64,000 nt of DNA from Archangium gephyra (GCF_001027285.1 NZ_CP011509.1:11804501-11868500); one strand, 5' to 3'. Counted from the first letter of the stretch, positions 9,000 through 17,304 are shown. Made by a program: numbers and translations. The notes: a model not told the origin generated them from the sequence alone.

Positions 9000-9311
9000 A
9001 TGGCCTATGACCGCACGCAGTTGACCCCCGAGGCGCTGAAGCAGTTCCTCACCGAGCACCCCGAGTGGAAGCACGAGGGAGGGATGATCCGCCGCACGTA
9101 CGAGGCGCCGAGCTTCCTGGGGGGCATCGAGTTCGTGAGCCGGGTGGCGAAGGCCGCCGAGGCGGCGGACCACCACCCGGACATCGACATCCGCTGGCGC
9201 AAGGTGACGCTGGCGCTGGTGACGCATGACGCGGGAGGGCTGACGTGGCGTGACACGAAGCTGGCGGCCGAGGCGGACACGCTGTTCGCCCAGGTGGTGA
9301 AGCAGGGCTGA
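9000..9311 (+). CDS. 4a-hydroxytetrahydrobiopterin dehydratase (pterin carbinolamine dehydratase)
   Basis: 103 residues, the usual length for the PCD/DCoH (PhhB) family, which dehydrates 4a-hydroxytetrahydropterin during cofactor recycling for aromatic amino acid hydroxylases. The active-site segment AAEAADHHPDIDIRWRKV (about residues 56-73) contains the conserved His-His-Pro and the aromatic strand that follows; LVTHDAGGLT near residue 80 matches the second conserved His region. ATG 9000 has a GAGGAGA ribosome-binding site. Its TGA overlaps the ATG of the next gene. No phenylalanine hydroxylase gene is visible nearby, so the partner enzyme must lie elsewhere. Confidence 0.9.
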   Translation: MAYDRTQLTPEALKQFLTEHPEWKHEGGMIRRTYEAPSFLGGIEFVSRVAKAAEAADHHPDIDIRWRKVTLALVTHDAGGLTWRDTKLAAEADTLFAQVVKQG

Positions 9312-10546
9312 TGCGAGCAGGACTCATGTTGGCCGGGGTGCTGCTGGCGGCGCCGGTGGCTCGGGCACAGGACGAGGTGCCCGAGGCCACGCGGCCGGAG
9401 CGGCTGTACCTGAACTCGGGCGTGCTGATGGGCTCGTCGCGGGTGGTGGGGCTGGGTGGGGCCTACGTGGGCATCGCCGAGGGCGTGGCGGGCTTCACGC
9501 ACAACCAGGCGGCGCTGGCGCACCGCTCGCCGAAGCTGGACCGGGACTGGGACGTGGGCGTCACGCTGTCCTGGATGAACCTGCCGTTGGCCAAGGTGAA
9601 GGGCAAGGACCTGGACAACGACGGCCAGCCGGACGACGCGCCGGAGACGTTGCAGCTGCAAGGCGCGGTGATGATGCAGTACCGCAACTTCGGCCTGGGC
9701 TTCTCGCTGCGCAACTACCAGGTGGCCTACTGCAACACGGTGCACTGCGACCCGAGCGACCGCATCCGCGTGTCGCTGGTGCAGTCCTCGCTGGCGGGAG
9801 CGGTGGCGCTGGGGCGGGACGACTTCATCCTGGGCTTCGGCATCTACAGCGCGCAGGCGGTCTTCAGCCACAAGCCGGAGGGCGACTGGCGGTACGGAGA
9901 CACGGGGCTGGCGCTGGACATGCTGTACCGGCCGCACGGACGCTCGTACCGGGTGGGGGTGTCGGTGAGGCCGGAGGTGGTGGGCGCGTGGAGACGGGGG
10001 GAGGGACAGGTGCCCTTCCTGGCGGGCCGGCAGCTGTACTCGGCGGTGGTGTCACCGGCGGTGATGTCCCTGGGAGCGAGCTGGAGACTGGGGAAGGGCT
10101 CGGAGCGCTACAACCAGCTCTCGCCCGCGGCGCGCCGGCAGATGCTGGAGGGAGAGCACTTCTCGGAGGTACCGGCGGAAGAAGGGGCGGAGGGGCCCGC
10201 GGGCCGGTGGCTCATCAGCGCGCAGGCGGACTTCATCTCGCGGGTGGAGAACGCGGTGCCGGTGCGCTCGTTCACGGCGCTCACGGCGCCGGAGAAGGTG
10301 GGCGTGTCGGGGATGCTGCAACCGAGGGTGGGAGTGGAACACGAGACCTGGCCGGGACGGCTCCGTACGAGACTGGGAGCCTTCATCGAGCCCTCACCGT
10401 TCACGGACCACCTGCCGAGGGCGCACGTGACGGGAGGCTTCGAGCTCTTCCTGTTCCGGTACCTGGACGACTGGGCACTGACGGCGTCGTTCGATGTCTC
10501 AAGACGCTACTCGGACTTCGGCATTTCGGTGGGTCTATGGCGATGA
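9311..10546 (+). CDS. Outer-membrane beta-barrel-like hypothetical protein
   Basis: 411 residues. A signal peptide (MRAGLMLAGVLLAAPVARA, cleavage near residue 19) is followed by a PorV/FadL-type start, in which SSRVVGLGGAYVGIAEG and NQAALAH resemble the first strands of type IX PorV and hydrophobic-transport barrels. The rest alternates aromatic and small residues and ends in an aromatic C-terminal residue two positions from the end (VGLWR). An outer-membrane barrel is therefore likely, but no ligand can be named. Its ATG overlaps the stop of the pterin dehydratase gene (TGATG). A short palindromic repeat follows immediately after the stop. Confidence 0.72.
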   Translation: MRAGLMLAGVLLAAPVARAQDEVPEATRPERLYLNSGVLMGSSRVVGLGGAYVGIAEGVAGFTHNQAALAHRSPKLDRDWDVGVTLSWMNLPLAKVKGKDLDNDGQPDDAPETLQLQGAVMMQYRNFGLGFSLRNYQVAYCNTVHCDPSDRIRVSLVQSSLAGAVALGRDDFILGFGIYSAQAVFSHKPEGDWRYGDTGLALDMLYRPHGRSYRVGVSVRPEVVGAWRRGEGQVPFLAGRQLYSAVVSPAVMSLGASWRLGKGSERYNQLSPAARRQMLEGEHFSEVPAEEGAEGPAGRWLISAQADFISRVENAVPVRSFTALTAPEKVGVSGMLQPRVGVEHETWPGRLRTRLGAFIEPSPFTDHLPRAHVTGGFELFLFRYLDDWALTASFDVSRRYSDFGISVGLWR

Positions 10547-10549
10547 ATT

Positions 10550-10600
10550 CCCCTCTCCCCTCGGGAGAGGGACGGGGTGAGGGTGCCCGTGCCCCGGGTT
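10550..10600. repeat. REP-like intergenic palindrome, copy 1
   Basis: CCCTCTCCC (10551-10559) and GGGAGAGGG (10563-10571) form a perfect 9-bp stem with a 3-base loop, followed by ACGGGGTGAGGGTG and a CCCCGGGTT block. The same arrangement occurs at 24816-24867, and a degenerate inverted copy lies at 23532-23570. It sits between the stop of the barrel gene and the EamA start and could act as a transcript stabiliser or partial terminator, but the sequence alone does not show this. Confidence 0.75.
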
Positions 10601-10605
10601 CACCG

Positions 10606-11469
10606 ATGTGGAAGACGGGAGCACTGACGGTCCTCGCCCTCATCGGTTTCGCGGCCAACTCACTGTTGTGCCGAGCCGCGCTCGAAAACGGAGCGTGGCG
10701 GATCGACGCGGCGAGCTTCACGAGCATCCGCCTGACCTCGGGAGCCATCGTCCTGTGGCTCCTGCTCCGGATGCGCGGTAGCCGAAGCGCGGAGCGAAGA
10801 GGCTCCTGGGGTTCAGGGCTGGCGCTGTTCGCCTACGCCGCGGGCTTCTCACTGGCATACGTACGCATCCCGGCGGGAGTGGGCGCGCTCATCCTCTTCG
10901 GCTGCGTGCAGGCGACGATGCTGAGCGTGGGGCTCTTCCGGGGAGAGCGCCCACGAGCCCTCGAGTGGCTGGGGCTGGCACTCGCCCTCGGAGGGCTGAT
11001 CGTCCTACGCCTGCCGGGAGCCACGGCGCCGGATCCGCTCGGAGCCACACTGATGGCCGGAGCGGGAGTGGCGTGGGGCATCTACTCCCTGCGAGGACGC
11101 GGCAACGCGGACCCACTGGCGGCGACAGCGGACAACTTCCTGCGCAGCGTGCCCATGACGCTGGCGCTCTCGCTCCTGGCCCCCCTGGCCCTGGGAGCAC
11201 CGCGAGCGACGGTGGAAGGAGTGGGACTCGCGGTGGCGTCGGGAGCACTGGCCTCGGGGGTGGGCTACAGCCTGTGGTACGCGGCGCTGCCGCACCTGAC
11301 GGCGATGAGGGCGGCGGTGGTGCAGCTCGCGGTGCCGGTGGTGGCGGCGGTGGGCGGGGTGCTGCTGCTCGGCGAGACGCTGACGGCGCGGCTGGTGGGC
11401 GCGGGCTCGGCGCTGTTGTGTGGCGTGTTCCTGGCGCTGCTCGCGCGGCAGAGCAAGCGCACCCGGTAA
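10606..11469 (+). CDS. EamA/DMT-family transporter
   Basis: 287 residues with about ten predicted membrane helices in two homologous halves, the architecture of drug/metabolite (EamA, RhaT-like) transporters in the inner membrane. The first helix is TGALTVLALIGFAANSLLCR; the second half ends in VVAAVGGVLLLGETLTARLV, a typical EamA repeat end with the conserved Gly-Glu. I chose ATG 10606 because the frame upstream runs through the palindromic repeat and the end of the preceding gene. The substrate cannot be predicted (metabolite or amino acid efflux is common in the family). A GC-rich hairpin follows the stop. Confidence 0.85.
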   Translation: MWKTGALTVLALIGFAANSLLCRAALENGAWRIDAASFTSIRLTSGAIVLWLLLRMRGSRSAERRGSWGSGLALFAYAAGFSLAYVRIPAGVGALILFGCVQATMLSVGLFRGERPRALEWLGLALALGGLIVLRLPGATAPDPLGATLMAGAGVAWGIYSLRGRGNADPLAATADNFLRSVPMTLALSLLAPLALGAPRATVEGVGLAVASGALASGVGYSLWYAALPHLTAMRAAVVQLAVPVVAAVGGVLLLGETLTARLVGAGSALLCGVFLALLARQSKRTR

Positions 11470-11825
11470 GCACCGCGGCCGTGTCGGCGACACGCCGACG
11501 AGACGGGGGTTGCGCAAGGGCATCAGGGCGGCAGGGCCCACCGCGCCTGGCTGTGGGTGGTTTCCACGGCACGGGGGGGAGTGTTCCGACGGAGCGCTTC
11601 ACCAGACCGCGCGTCACCGCGTTCTCGAAGAACGCATCTGCGTTCCCATAAGACGAGCTCGAGGCTTGTCGCGGCGGCATGGGAGGCCCTGGGTCCTCTC
11701 TGAAGCCGCTCTGCCGGCAGAGCATGGCACGCCACGTGCTGATGCCTCGGAGCGGTGCACCCATACCGAGGGGCCCCAAAACAAACACGTATCCGTGAAC
11801 GGGTACCGGAAAGAGAGCACTCACG
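11470..11825. other. 356-base non-coding stretch
   Basis: No frame here has convincing coding bias or recognisable protein similarity. It holds a GC-rich hairpin just after the EamA stop (11483-11499) and, at its right end, the leader of the next secreted-protein gene, with GGAAAGAGAG upstream of ATG 11826. The right half (about 11600-11800) is less GC-rich than its surroundings, consistent with a promoter region, but I cannot place -35/-10 boxes or an RNA gene. Confidence 0.5.
11483..11499 (+). terminator. Possible terminator hairpin after EamA gene
   Basis: GTCGGCG, loop ACA, CGCCGAC: a perfect 7-bp GC-rich stem beginning 13 bases after the stop codon. No T-tract follows, so it is at best a weak intrinsic terminator or a transcript-end stabiliser. 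Confidence 0.3.
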
Positions 11826-12392
11826 ATGCTGCGGATCTACAAGCAGGCGTTCCTCGCCACCCTCCTGGGCGGACTCTTCACCACCGGCGCGGCTGTCGCC
11901 CAACCCACCACGGGTGGCGATCGGTCTGGGAATTTCTGGGGGGAGTCCGTCGGCTCCTTCGCCATCACCCACTGCGCTCCTGGAAGCGTCGCCATCGGAA
12001 TCACCGGCGGCGCCGGTGAGCTGGTCGACAGCATGCGTCTCATCTGCGCGCCGGTCATCAGCCCCGGCGTCCTCGGCGGTGAGTACTTCGCCGGCGGGGG
12101 CGGCGGAGACGGTGGAACCCCGTATCAGCTGCGGTGCGCTTGGGGCTATGCGATCGAGGGCATCTACGGCAAGGCGGGTGTCGGCCTGGACCGGATTGGC
12201 ATCCGCTGCCGGACGCTGGACTGGAGGTACGGGTACACCGCGGGATACGCGGGAGGGTATGGCGGCGGCGATTTCTGGGACCATGTCAGCCCCGGGGAGT
12301 TCCTCACGGGCTTCAACGCCCGGGTGGCCCCCTGGAACGGCAACATGGTGATTCGGGGCATCACGGTCCGCTACTCGACCATCTACTGGTAG
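11826..12392 (+). CDS. Secreted protein with threefold internal repeat (beta-prism-like?)
   Basis: 188 residues with a Sec signal peptide cleaved after AAVA (about residue 25). The mature part contains three similar blocks: CAPGSVAIGITGGAGELVD ending in MRLICAP (about 44-75), CAWGYAIEGIYGKAGVGLD ending in IGIRC (about 103-130), and a Cys-free block with SPGEFLTGFNARV ending in GITVRY (about 155-185). Each follows the scheme Pro/Trp-Gly-x-x-x-x-Gly, a Gly-rich turn, then a hydrophobic I-x-I/L strand. Threefold repetition of this kind is characteristic of beta-prism proteins (jacalin-like, VMO-I-like), so a carbohydrate-binding exoprotein is a reasonable inference. Four Cys could make two disulfides. 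I do not recognise a named family. Confidence 0.65.
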   Translation: MLRIYKQAFLATLLGGLFTTGAAVAQPTTGGDRSGNFWGESVGSFAITHCAPGSVAIGITGGAGELVDSMRLICAPVISPGVLGGEYFAGGGGGDGGTPYQLRCAWGYAIEGIYGKAGVGLDRIGIRCRTLDWRYGYTAGYAGGYGGGDFWDHVSPGEFLTGFNARVAPWNGNMVIRGITVRYSTIYW

Positions 12393-12449
12393 CGGGAGAC
12401 GCACCAGGCGCGCCACCCCAGACCCCACTCATGGGAGTAATCTCCCCCC

Positions 12450-13025
12450 ATGCAAAAGTCCGAGCTGGTGGCGCTCGTCGACATGGACGGGACGCTGTGC
12501 GACTACGAGGGCACCATGTCCCGGGACATGGAGAAATTGCGCAGCCCCGGAGACCCCGCGGTGTTCCCGGACGACGAGCACGAGAACCCCTGGGTCCGCG
12601 AGCGCCGCTCGCTCATCCGGCGGCAGAGTGGCTGGTGGAGACACCTGCCGAAGCTGAAGCTCGGTTTCGACGTGCTGGGCGAGCTCCAGGCGCAGGGCTT
12701 CGAGGTGCACGTGCTCACCAAGGGCCCGGTGGCGGCCCCGAGCGCGTGGACGGAGAAGCTCGAGTGGTGCCAGGAGCACCTGCCCGGCACGCCCGTGACC
12801 ATCACCATGGACAAGGGGCTCGTCTACGGGAAGGTGCTGGTGGACGACTGGCCACCGTACGTGGAGCGCTGGCTGCAGTGGCGTCCGCGCGGGCTCGTCA
12901 TCCTCCCGGCGCAGCGCTGGAACGAGGGCTTCTCCCATCCCAACGCCCTGCGCTACGACGGGAGCAACTTCACCCAGGTGCGCGAGGCCCTGGCGCGCAT
13001 TCGCGAGCGGGCCGAGAGCCCATAA
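12450..13025 (+). CDS. HAD-family 5'-nucleotidase-like phosphatase
   Basis: 191 residues. Near the N-terminus LVALVDMDGTLCDYEG gives the DxDGT phosphoesterase motif (Asp11 nucleophile, Asp13 acid/base). HVLTKGP near residue 89 provides motif II (Thr), and KVLVDDWPPYVERWLQW near 130 supplies the motif III/IV Asp-Asp. The layout resembles the 5'(3')-deoxyribonucleotidase (NT5C) branch of the HAD superfamily, so dephosphorylation of small nucleotides in the cytoplasm is likely, with the exact substrate unknown. It is monocistronic, convergent with a small membrane-protein gene. Confidence 0.78.
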   Translation: MQKSELVALVDMDGTLCDYEGTMSRDMEKLRSPGDPAVFPDDEHENPWVRERRSLIRRQSGWWRHLPKLKLGFDVLGELQAQGFEVHVLTKGPVAAPSAWTEKLEWCQEHLPGTPVTITMDKGLVYGKVLVDDWPPYVERWLQWRPRGLVILPAQRWNEGFSHPNALRYDGSNFTQVREALARIRERAESP

Positions 13026-13034
13026 CCCCGGGGC

Positions 13035-13307
13035 TCAGCCGTGGCGCCCGGGACGGCGCCGCGCCGCCTGCCGCACGCCGGGCAGGGGCCGGGGCGGAGA
13101 CTCCAGGTGCGCGGCGCGAGGGGTCCTCGCGGCGGGGGTGCCCAACTCGTTCCCATCCTCGGGAAGGGGCCGGTCCTCCTCGCGCCTCTGCGCTGGCGCG
13201 CTGAGCAGGCGGGAGTCCGGCTGCCAATCGAAGAGGAGGATGGAGATCAACACCATCATCACCACCGTGCGCCGGAAGGAGGGCGAGTCCTGTAGCAACG
13301 TCTGCAT
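13035..13307 (-). CDS. Small single-pass membrane hypothetical protein
   Basis: 90 residues from ATG 13307; a GTG at 13319 is an alternative start giving 94. Strong third-position GC bias supports coding. One hydrophobic segment (TVVMMVLISILLF, about residues 15-27) is followed by a Pro/Arg-rich, probably disordered tail. GAGGTGG upstream of the ATG could be its ribosome-binding site. No family was recognised. It ends 9 bases from the convergent HAD gene. Confidence 0.45.
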   Translation of the reverse strand: MQTLLQDSPSFRRTVVMMVLISILLFDWQPDSRLLSAPAQRREEDRPLPEDGNELGTPAARTPRAAHLESPPRPLPGVRQAARRRPGRHG

Positions 13308-13381
13308 GCGTGGTTCCACCTCGTGGAAACAGCCCGGCCGACGTTTTCATGCGGCCCCGCCCTCATTTTCACACCGCGGCG

Positions 13382-14227
13382 TCAGGGAGAGGCACAGGTA
13401 ATGGTGTCGAGCATCGTCACGTTCGCATTGCCCGTGGTGCTCCAGGGGCCCACGCCGCCGGTGCCATTGATGAAGGAGTAGGCCGTGGAGCGGAGGCTGG
13501 TGGTGTAGCCCTGGGACGAGGCGTAGCCGTTGTCCTGGCAGAAGCGGCGAGCGGTGTCCGCGGCGCTGGAACCCGTCGTGGGGTAGTAGGTCCCCACGTA
13601 GTACCCGTTGACCATCGGGCCCGAGAAGGTGACGCGGGTGCCGGAGCAGGTGATCGAGTCGAGCATGGTGACGTTCGCATTGCCCGTGGTGCTCCAGGGG
13701 CCCACGCCGCCGGTGCCGTTGATGAAGGAGTAGGCCGTGGAGCGGACGCTGGTGGAGTAGCTCTGCGCACCCGCGTGGTTGCGGTCCTGGCAGAAGCGCC
13801 GGGCGGTGTCGGCCGCGCTGGAGCCCGTCGTGGGATAGAGGGTGCCCACGTAATACCCGTTCACCATCGGGTTCGGATAGGAGGTGGTGGACACGTCACC
13901 ACAGGTGATCGAGTCGAGCATCGTCACGTTCGCATTGCCCGTGGTGCTCCAGGGGCCCACGCCGCCGGTGCCGTTGATGAAGGAGTAGGCCGTGGAACGG
14001 ATGCTGGTGGCGTAGCTCTGCGCGCCCGCGTGGTTGCGGTCCTGGCAGAAGCGGCGGGCGGTGTCGGCCGCGCTGGAGCCCGTCGTGGGATGGAGGGTGC
14101 CCACGTAATACCCATTCACCATCGGGCTCGAATACGTGACGGACGCCGCACTGGCCGGCATCGACAAGCCCAGCGCCACGAACACGAACGCGAGACACGA
14201 AGACAGACGCACACCCTGCTGACTCAT
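13382..14227 (-). CDS. Secreted protein made of three near-identical ~84-residue repeats
   Basis: 281 residues from ATG 14227; the frame is open to 14275 but the signal peptide (VRLSSCLAFVFVALGLSMPASA, cleavage near residue 27) fits the later start. The mature protein is almost entirely three tandem units. Each runs PMVNGYYVGT, then PTTGSSAADTARRFCQD, then STAYSFINGTGG, then GNANVTMLD and a closing ITC. Two Cys per unit could pair within the unit. No catalytic motif is visible and I know no named family; repeated extracellular units suggest adhesion or ligand binding. The repeats are also nearly identical as DNA, so copy number may vary. Confidence 0.75.
   Translation of the reverse strand: MSQQGVRLSSCLAFVFVALGLSMPASAASVTYSSPMVNGYYVGTLHPTTGSSAADTARRFCQDRNHAGAQSYATSIRSTAYSFINGTGGVGPWSTTGNANVTMLDSITCGDVSTTSYPNPMVNGYYVGTLYPTTGSSAADTARRFCQDRNHAGAQSYSTSVRSTAYSFINGTGGVGPWSTTGNANVTMLDSITCSGTRVTFSGPMVNGYYVGTYYPTTGSSAADTARRFCQDNGYASSQGYTTSLRSTAYSFINGTGGVGPWSTTGNANVTMLDTITCASP
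13409..14150 (-). repeat. Three tandem DNA repeats of about 252-255 bp
   Basis: The block starting GAGCATSGTSACGTTCGC on the plus strand begins at 13409, 13661 and 13916, giving periods of 252 and 255 bases, exactly 84 and 85 codons. Stretches of many tens of bases are identical between units at synonymous positions too, so the duplications are recent or kept homogeneous by gene conversion. Confidence 0.88.
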
Positions 14228-14305
14228 TCCACTCCTCCACTCAACCGAAAGGGGGAGGGACTGTAGCCAATTCAAGAAAAAACAGGAAGGCTAGATGAAA
14301 CGGAT

Positions 14306-15382
14306 TCAGCGCGCCTGCTTCAGGAACGTGGCCAGCTTCGCGTAGGCCACCGCGAGCGCGGGAATCGGGGCGCATTCGTTGGCCTGGTGCGCCTGCGCCG
14401 TCTCGCCCGGCCCGAAGTTCACCGCGTCCACGCCGAACTCGGAGAAGCGCGCCACGTCCGTCCACGCCTGCTTCGACGCCGCCGGCAGCCCCGTCAGCGT
14501 CAGGAGCTGCTGGAACAGCGGGTTGTCCGCGCACACCCGGCCGCTCGGCGCCAGGTCCGTGAACTCCACCTCCGCCGCGTCCCCCACCAGCTCCCGCACG
14601 TCCTGCTGCGCCCGCTCCACCGTCTTCCCCGGCGCGAAGCGGTAGTTCAGGTTCAGCTCGAACGCCTCTGGAATCACGTTGCGCGCCCGCCCTCCCGAGG
14701 CCTTCGTGATGTTCATCACCTCGTAGAAGGCGAACTCGCCGTACATCACCTCGCGCCTCGGCAGCTCCAGCAACCGCGCGAGCAGAGGCCCCGCCTTGTG
14801 GATGGCGTTCTCCCCCTGCCACGGCCTCGCCGAGTGCGCGCTGCGCCCCTTGAAGCGCAGCGTCACGTGCAGGCTCCCCACGCACCCCACCTGCACCACC
14901 CCGTCCGTCGGCTCCATCGCGATGCCGAACTTCACCCTCTTCAGCTCCGGGCGCGTGTCGAACAGCGGCCCCAGTCCGCTCTCCAGGTAGGGGCCCTCCT
15001 CGCGCTCGTAGAGCACCACCACCAGGTTCACCGGCAGCTCGGCGCGCGGCAGATCCTCCGCCAGCGCCATCATCACCGCCAGCCCGCCCTTCATGTCCGA
15101 GGAGCCCAGGCCGAAGACGCGCTCGCCTTCGATGCGAGGCTCCCGGTCGTTCGGGTGCGCGGGCACCGTGTCCAGGTGCCCCACCAGCGCCACCGTGGGC
15201 CTCGGGTCCTGGAGGCTCCCCAGCACCAGCGAGTGCCCCAGCCGGAACACCTCGCGCTGCGGGAAGTGCGCATGGGCCCAGCGCTCCACGTGGTCGGCGA
15301 GGGCACGCTCCTCACCGATGGGACTCGGGATGCGGCACAGGGCCAGCGTGGAGTGCGCGAGGCGGGTAGCGAGTTCGCTCAT
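14306..15382 (-). CDS. dapE: Succinyl-diaminopimelate desuccinylase (M20 peptidase)
   Basis: 358 residues from ATG 15382, the usual length. It hydrolyses N-succinyl-L,L-2,6-diaminopimelate to succinate and L,L-diaminopimelate in the lysine/peptidoglycan pathway. Zinc-site motifs are visible: GHLDTVPAH (His69, catalytic Asp71), SSDMKGG (bridging Asp96), EREEGP (catalytic Glu128, ligand Glu129), and a late His in AQAHQANEC. The frame stays open far upstream, but ATG 15382 overlaps the stop of the methyltransferase gene by 4 bases and is where homology begins. Its grouping with dapD supports the DapE assignment over other M20 peptidases such as ArgE or LysK. Confidence 0.88.
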   Translation of the reverse strand: MSELATRLAHSTLALCRIPSPIGEERALADHVERWAHAHFPQREVFRLGHSLVLGSLQDPRPTVALVGHLDTVPAHPNDREPRIEGERVFGLGSSDMKGGLAVMMALAEDLPRAELPVNLVVVLYEREEGPYLESGLGPLFDTRPELKRVKFGIAMEPTDGVVQVGCVGSLHVTLRFKGRSAHSARPWQGENAIHKAGPLLARLLELPRREVMYGEFAFYEVMNITKASGGRARNVIPEAFELNLNYRFAPGKTVERAQQDVRELVGDAAEVEFTDLAPSGRVCADNPLFQQLLTLTGLPAASKQAWTDVARFSEFGVDAVNFGPGETAQAHQANECAPIPALAVAYAKLATFLKQAR

Positions 15383-16470
15383 GACGTTGCCTTCGGAGCG
15401 GGAACGAGGCCGTAGAGGGTGGTGACTTCGCGGGAGCGCGCCGCGTGGAGCGGATCCGACTTGTCCTTCGCCTTCGAGTGGCGCGCCGCGGCCGAGCGCT
15501 TCCACTTCACCGCGAGCCCGCACCGCGCGAGCTCCTGGTCGAGCCAGTCCGCGGCACGCAGCTCGAGCAGCACCGCGAGGTCGGAGAGCAGCAGCAGCCC
15601 CTCCCCTCCCGGGTTGAGGTGCCCGGCCAGTCCTTCCAGGAAGCCGCGCAGGAAGCGGTTCTCCTCGTCGAACACCGCGCGGTCCACGCGGTTCTTGGGC
15701 GGCTCGGGAATCCACGGAGGATTGCTCACGATGAGGTCCGCCTTGCCGGGAGGAAAGAGGTCGCCTTCCATGACCTCGAAGCGCTTGGACAGGCCCAGCC
15801 GCTCGGCGTTCTCCCGGGCACAGGCCACCGCGCGCGAGTCGATGTCCGTCGCCGTCACGGAGGCCGCCCCCCGCTGGAGGAGCAGGAAGGAGAGCACGCC
15901 GGTGCCCGTGCCCACGTCGAACACCTTCTTGCCGCGCACGTCGGTGACATGTTGGAGCAGCTCGACGTAGTCGGTGCGCGTGGGCAGGTAGACGCCGTAG
16001 TGGGGATGGAGCTTGCCCTGGAGCCCGGGCACGTCCAGGCCCTTGCGCCGCCACTCCGCGGCGCCGAGCATGCCGAGCAGCGTCTTGAGGGAGACCACCG
16101 TCCTGTCCGCGTCGGGCTCGCCCCACACCTGGCGGCAGGCCTCGGCGACCTCGGGCGCGCGCTTCAGCTCCAACTGGTAGGAGCGGTCGAGCGCCACGAC
16201 GATGCGCGAGAGCGTCTCGTGCTCCAGCTGACGCGTGCGGCGCTCGGCGCGGAAGGCCTCCACGGGCGAGCGCGCCGCACGAGGCGGAGGCAGACGGCGG
16301 CCCATGGCGCCGAGCAGCTGCTTCGCGTTGTGGAAGTCCCCGGTGTAGAGCAGGTGCTCTCCCCGCCGGACCCGCTTCAGGGCGGCATCCGCGGTGAGCC
16401 GGTCATCGACGGGGGAGAGCCGCGAGGGTGCGGGCTCGCCGCTCTCCGAGCGCCAGGTGAATGAATCCAT
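15379..16470 (-). CDS. Class I SAM-dependent methyltransferase (PrmC/HemK-like, NPPW motif)
   Basis: 363 residues. The SAM-binding motif I FDVGTGTGVLSF (near residue 185) and acidic motif II TDID lead to the catalytic LIVSNPPWIPEPP (near 240), the NPP[YF/W] signature of N6-adenine, N5-glutamine and related amino-N methyltransferases. The N-terminal ~170 residues are a family-specific extension without a recognised domain. It lies between dapD (10 bases upstream) and dapE (4-base overlap), so it is very probably translated in the same operon. Whether it methylates a ribosomal protein, release factor, RNA or small molecule cannot be told. Confidence 0.82.
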   Translation of the reverse strand: MDSFTWRSESGEPAPSRLSPVDDRLTADAALKRVRRGEHLLYTGDFHNAKQLLGAMGRRLPPPRAARSPVEAFRAERRTRQLEHETLSRIVVALDRSYQLELKRAPEVAEACRQVWGEPDADRTVVSLKTLLGMLGAAEWRRKGLDVPGLQGKLHPHYGVYLPTRTDYVELLQHVTDVRGKKVFDVGTGTGVLSFLLLQRGAASVTATDIDSRAVACARENAERLGLSKRFEVMEGDLFPPGKADLIVSNPPWIPEPPKNRVDRAVFDEENRFLRGFLEGLAGHLNPGGEGLLLLSDLAVLLELRAADWLDQELARCGLAVKWKRSAAARHSKAKDKSDPLHAARSREVTTLYGLVPAPKATS

Positions 16471-16479
16471 GCGCGAGGC

Positions 16480-17304
16480 CTACACCGACACGGCGAAATC
16501 GCGCAGCGCCGCGTTGAGGCTCGTCTTCTTGTCGGTGCTCTCCTTGCGCTGCCCGATGATGAGCGCGCAGGGCGTCATGTAGCGGCCGGCGGGGAACTGC
16601 TTCTCCTTCATGCCCGGAATCACCACGCTGCGCGCCGGCACGCGGCCCTTGTAGACCTTCTCCTCGGGGCCGGTGACGTCGATGATGGGCGTGGAGGCCG
16701 TCAGCACCACGTTGGCGCCGAGCACCGCCTCCTCCTCCACCACCACGCCCTCCACCACGATGCAGCGGCTGCCGATGAAGGCCCTGTCCTCGATGATGAC
16801 CGGCGAGGCGGTAGGCGGCTCGAGCACCCCGCCCAGGCCCACGCCACCGGACAGGTGCACGTCGCGGCCCACCTGGGCGCAGCTGCCCACCGTGGCCCAC
16901 GTGTCCACCATCGTCCCCGCCCCCACCCGCGCCCCGATGTTCACGTAGCCGGGCATCACCACCGCGCCGCGCTCCACGAAGGCCCCGTAGCGCACCACGC
17001 CCGGCGGCACCACCCGCACGCCCGCCGCCTCCAGCCCCTTCTTCAACGGAATCTTGTCGAAGAACTCGAAGGGCTCCACCTCCATCACCTTCATCTCCGA
17101 GAGGGCGAAGAACAGGAGGATGGCCTCCTTCACCCAGGCATTCACCTTCCAGCCCTCGGGCCCCTTCTCCGCGACCCGCACCTCACCCGCGTCCAGCAGC
17201 GCCAGCGTCTCGCGCACCGCCGCGGCATGGTCGGCATCCTTCAGCTTCGTCCGGTCCGCGAAAGCCGCGGACACCCTCTGCGACAGATTCTCGATGGGGG
17301 ACAT
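16480..17304 (-). CDS. dapD: 2,3,4,5-tetrahydropyridine-2,6-dicarboxylate N-succinyltransferase
   Basis: 274 residues from ATG 17304, the usual DapD length. It transfers succinyl from succinyl-CoA to tetrahydrodipicolinate in the succinylase branch of DAP/lysine synthesis. The N-terminal helical domain (1-100) is followed by hexapeptide repeats forming a left-handed beta-helix: GAFVERGAVVMPGYVNIGARV, then GTMVDTWATVGSCAQVG, GVGLGGVLEPP and later repeats up to about 230. The motif DTWATVGSCAQVG is diagnostic of DapD. First gene of the dapD / methyltransferase / dapE cluster. The neighbouring PRC-barrel-like gene ends 42 bases upstream. Confidence 0.94.
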   Translation of the reverse strand: MSPIENLSQRVSAAFADRTKLKDADHAAAVRETLALLDAGEVRVAEKGPEGWKVNAWVKEAILLFFALSEMKVMEVEPFEFFDKIPLKKGLEAAGVRVVPPGVVRYGAFVERGAVVMPGYVNIGARVGAGTMVDTWATVGSCAQVGRDVHLSGGVGLGGVLEPPTASPVIIEDRAFIGSRCIVVEGVVVEEEAVLGANVVLTASTPIIDVTGPEEKVYKGRVPARSVVIPGMKEKQFPAGRYMTPCALIIGQRKESTDKKTSLNAALRDFAVSV

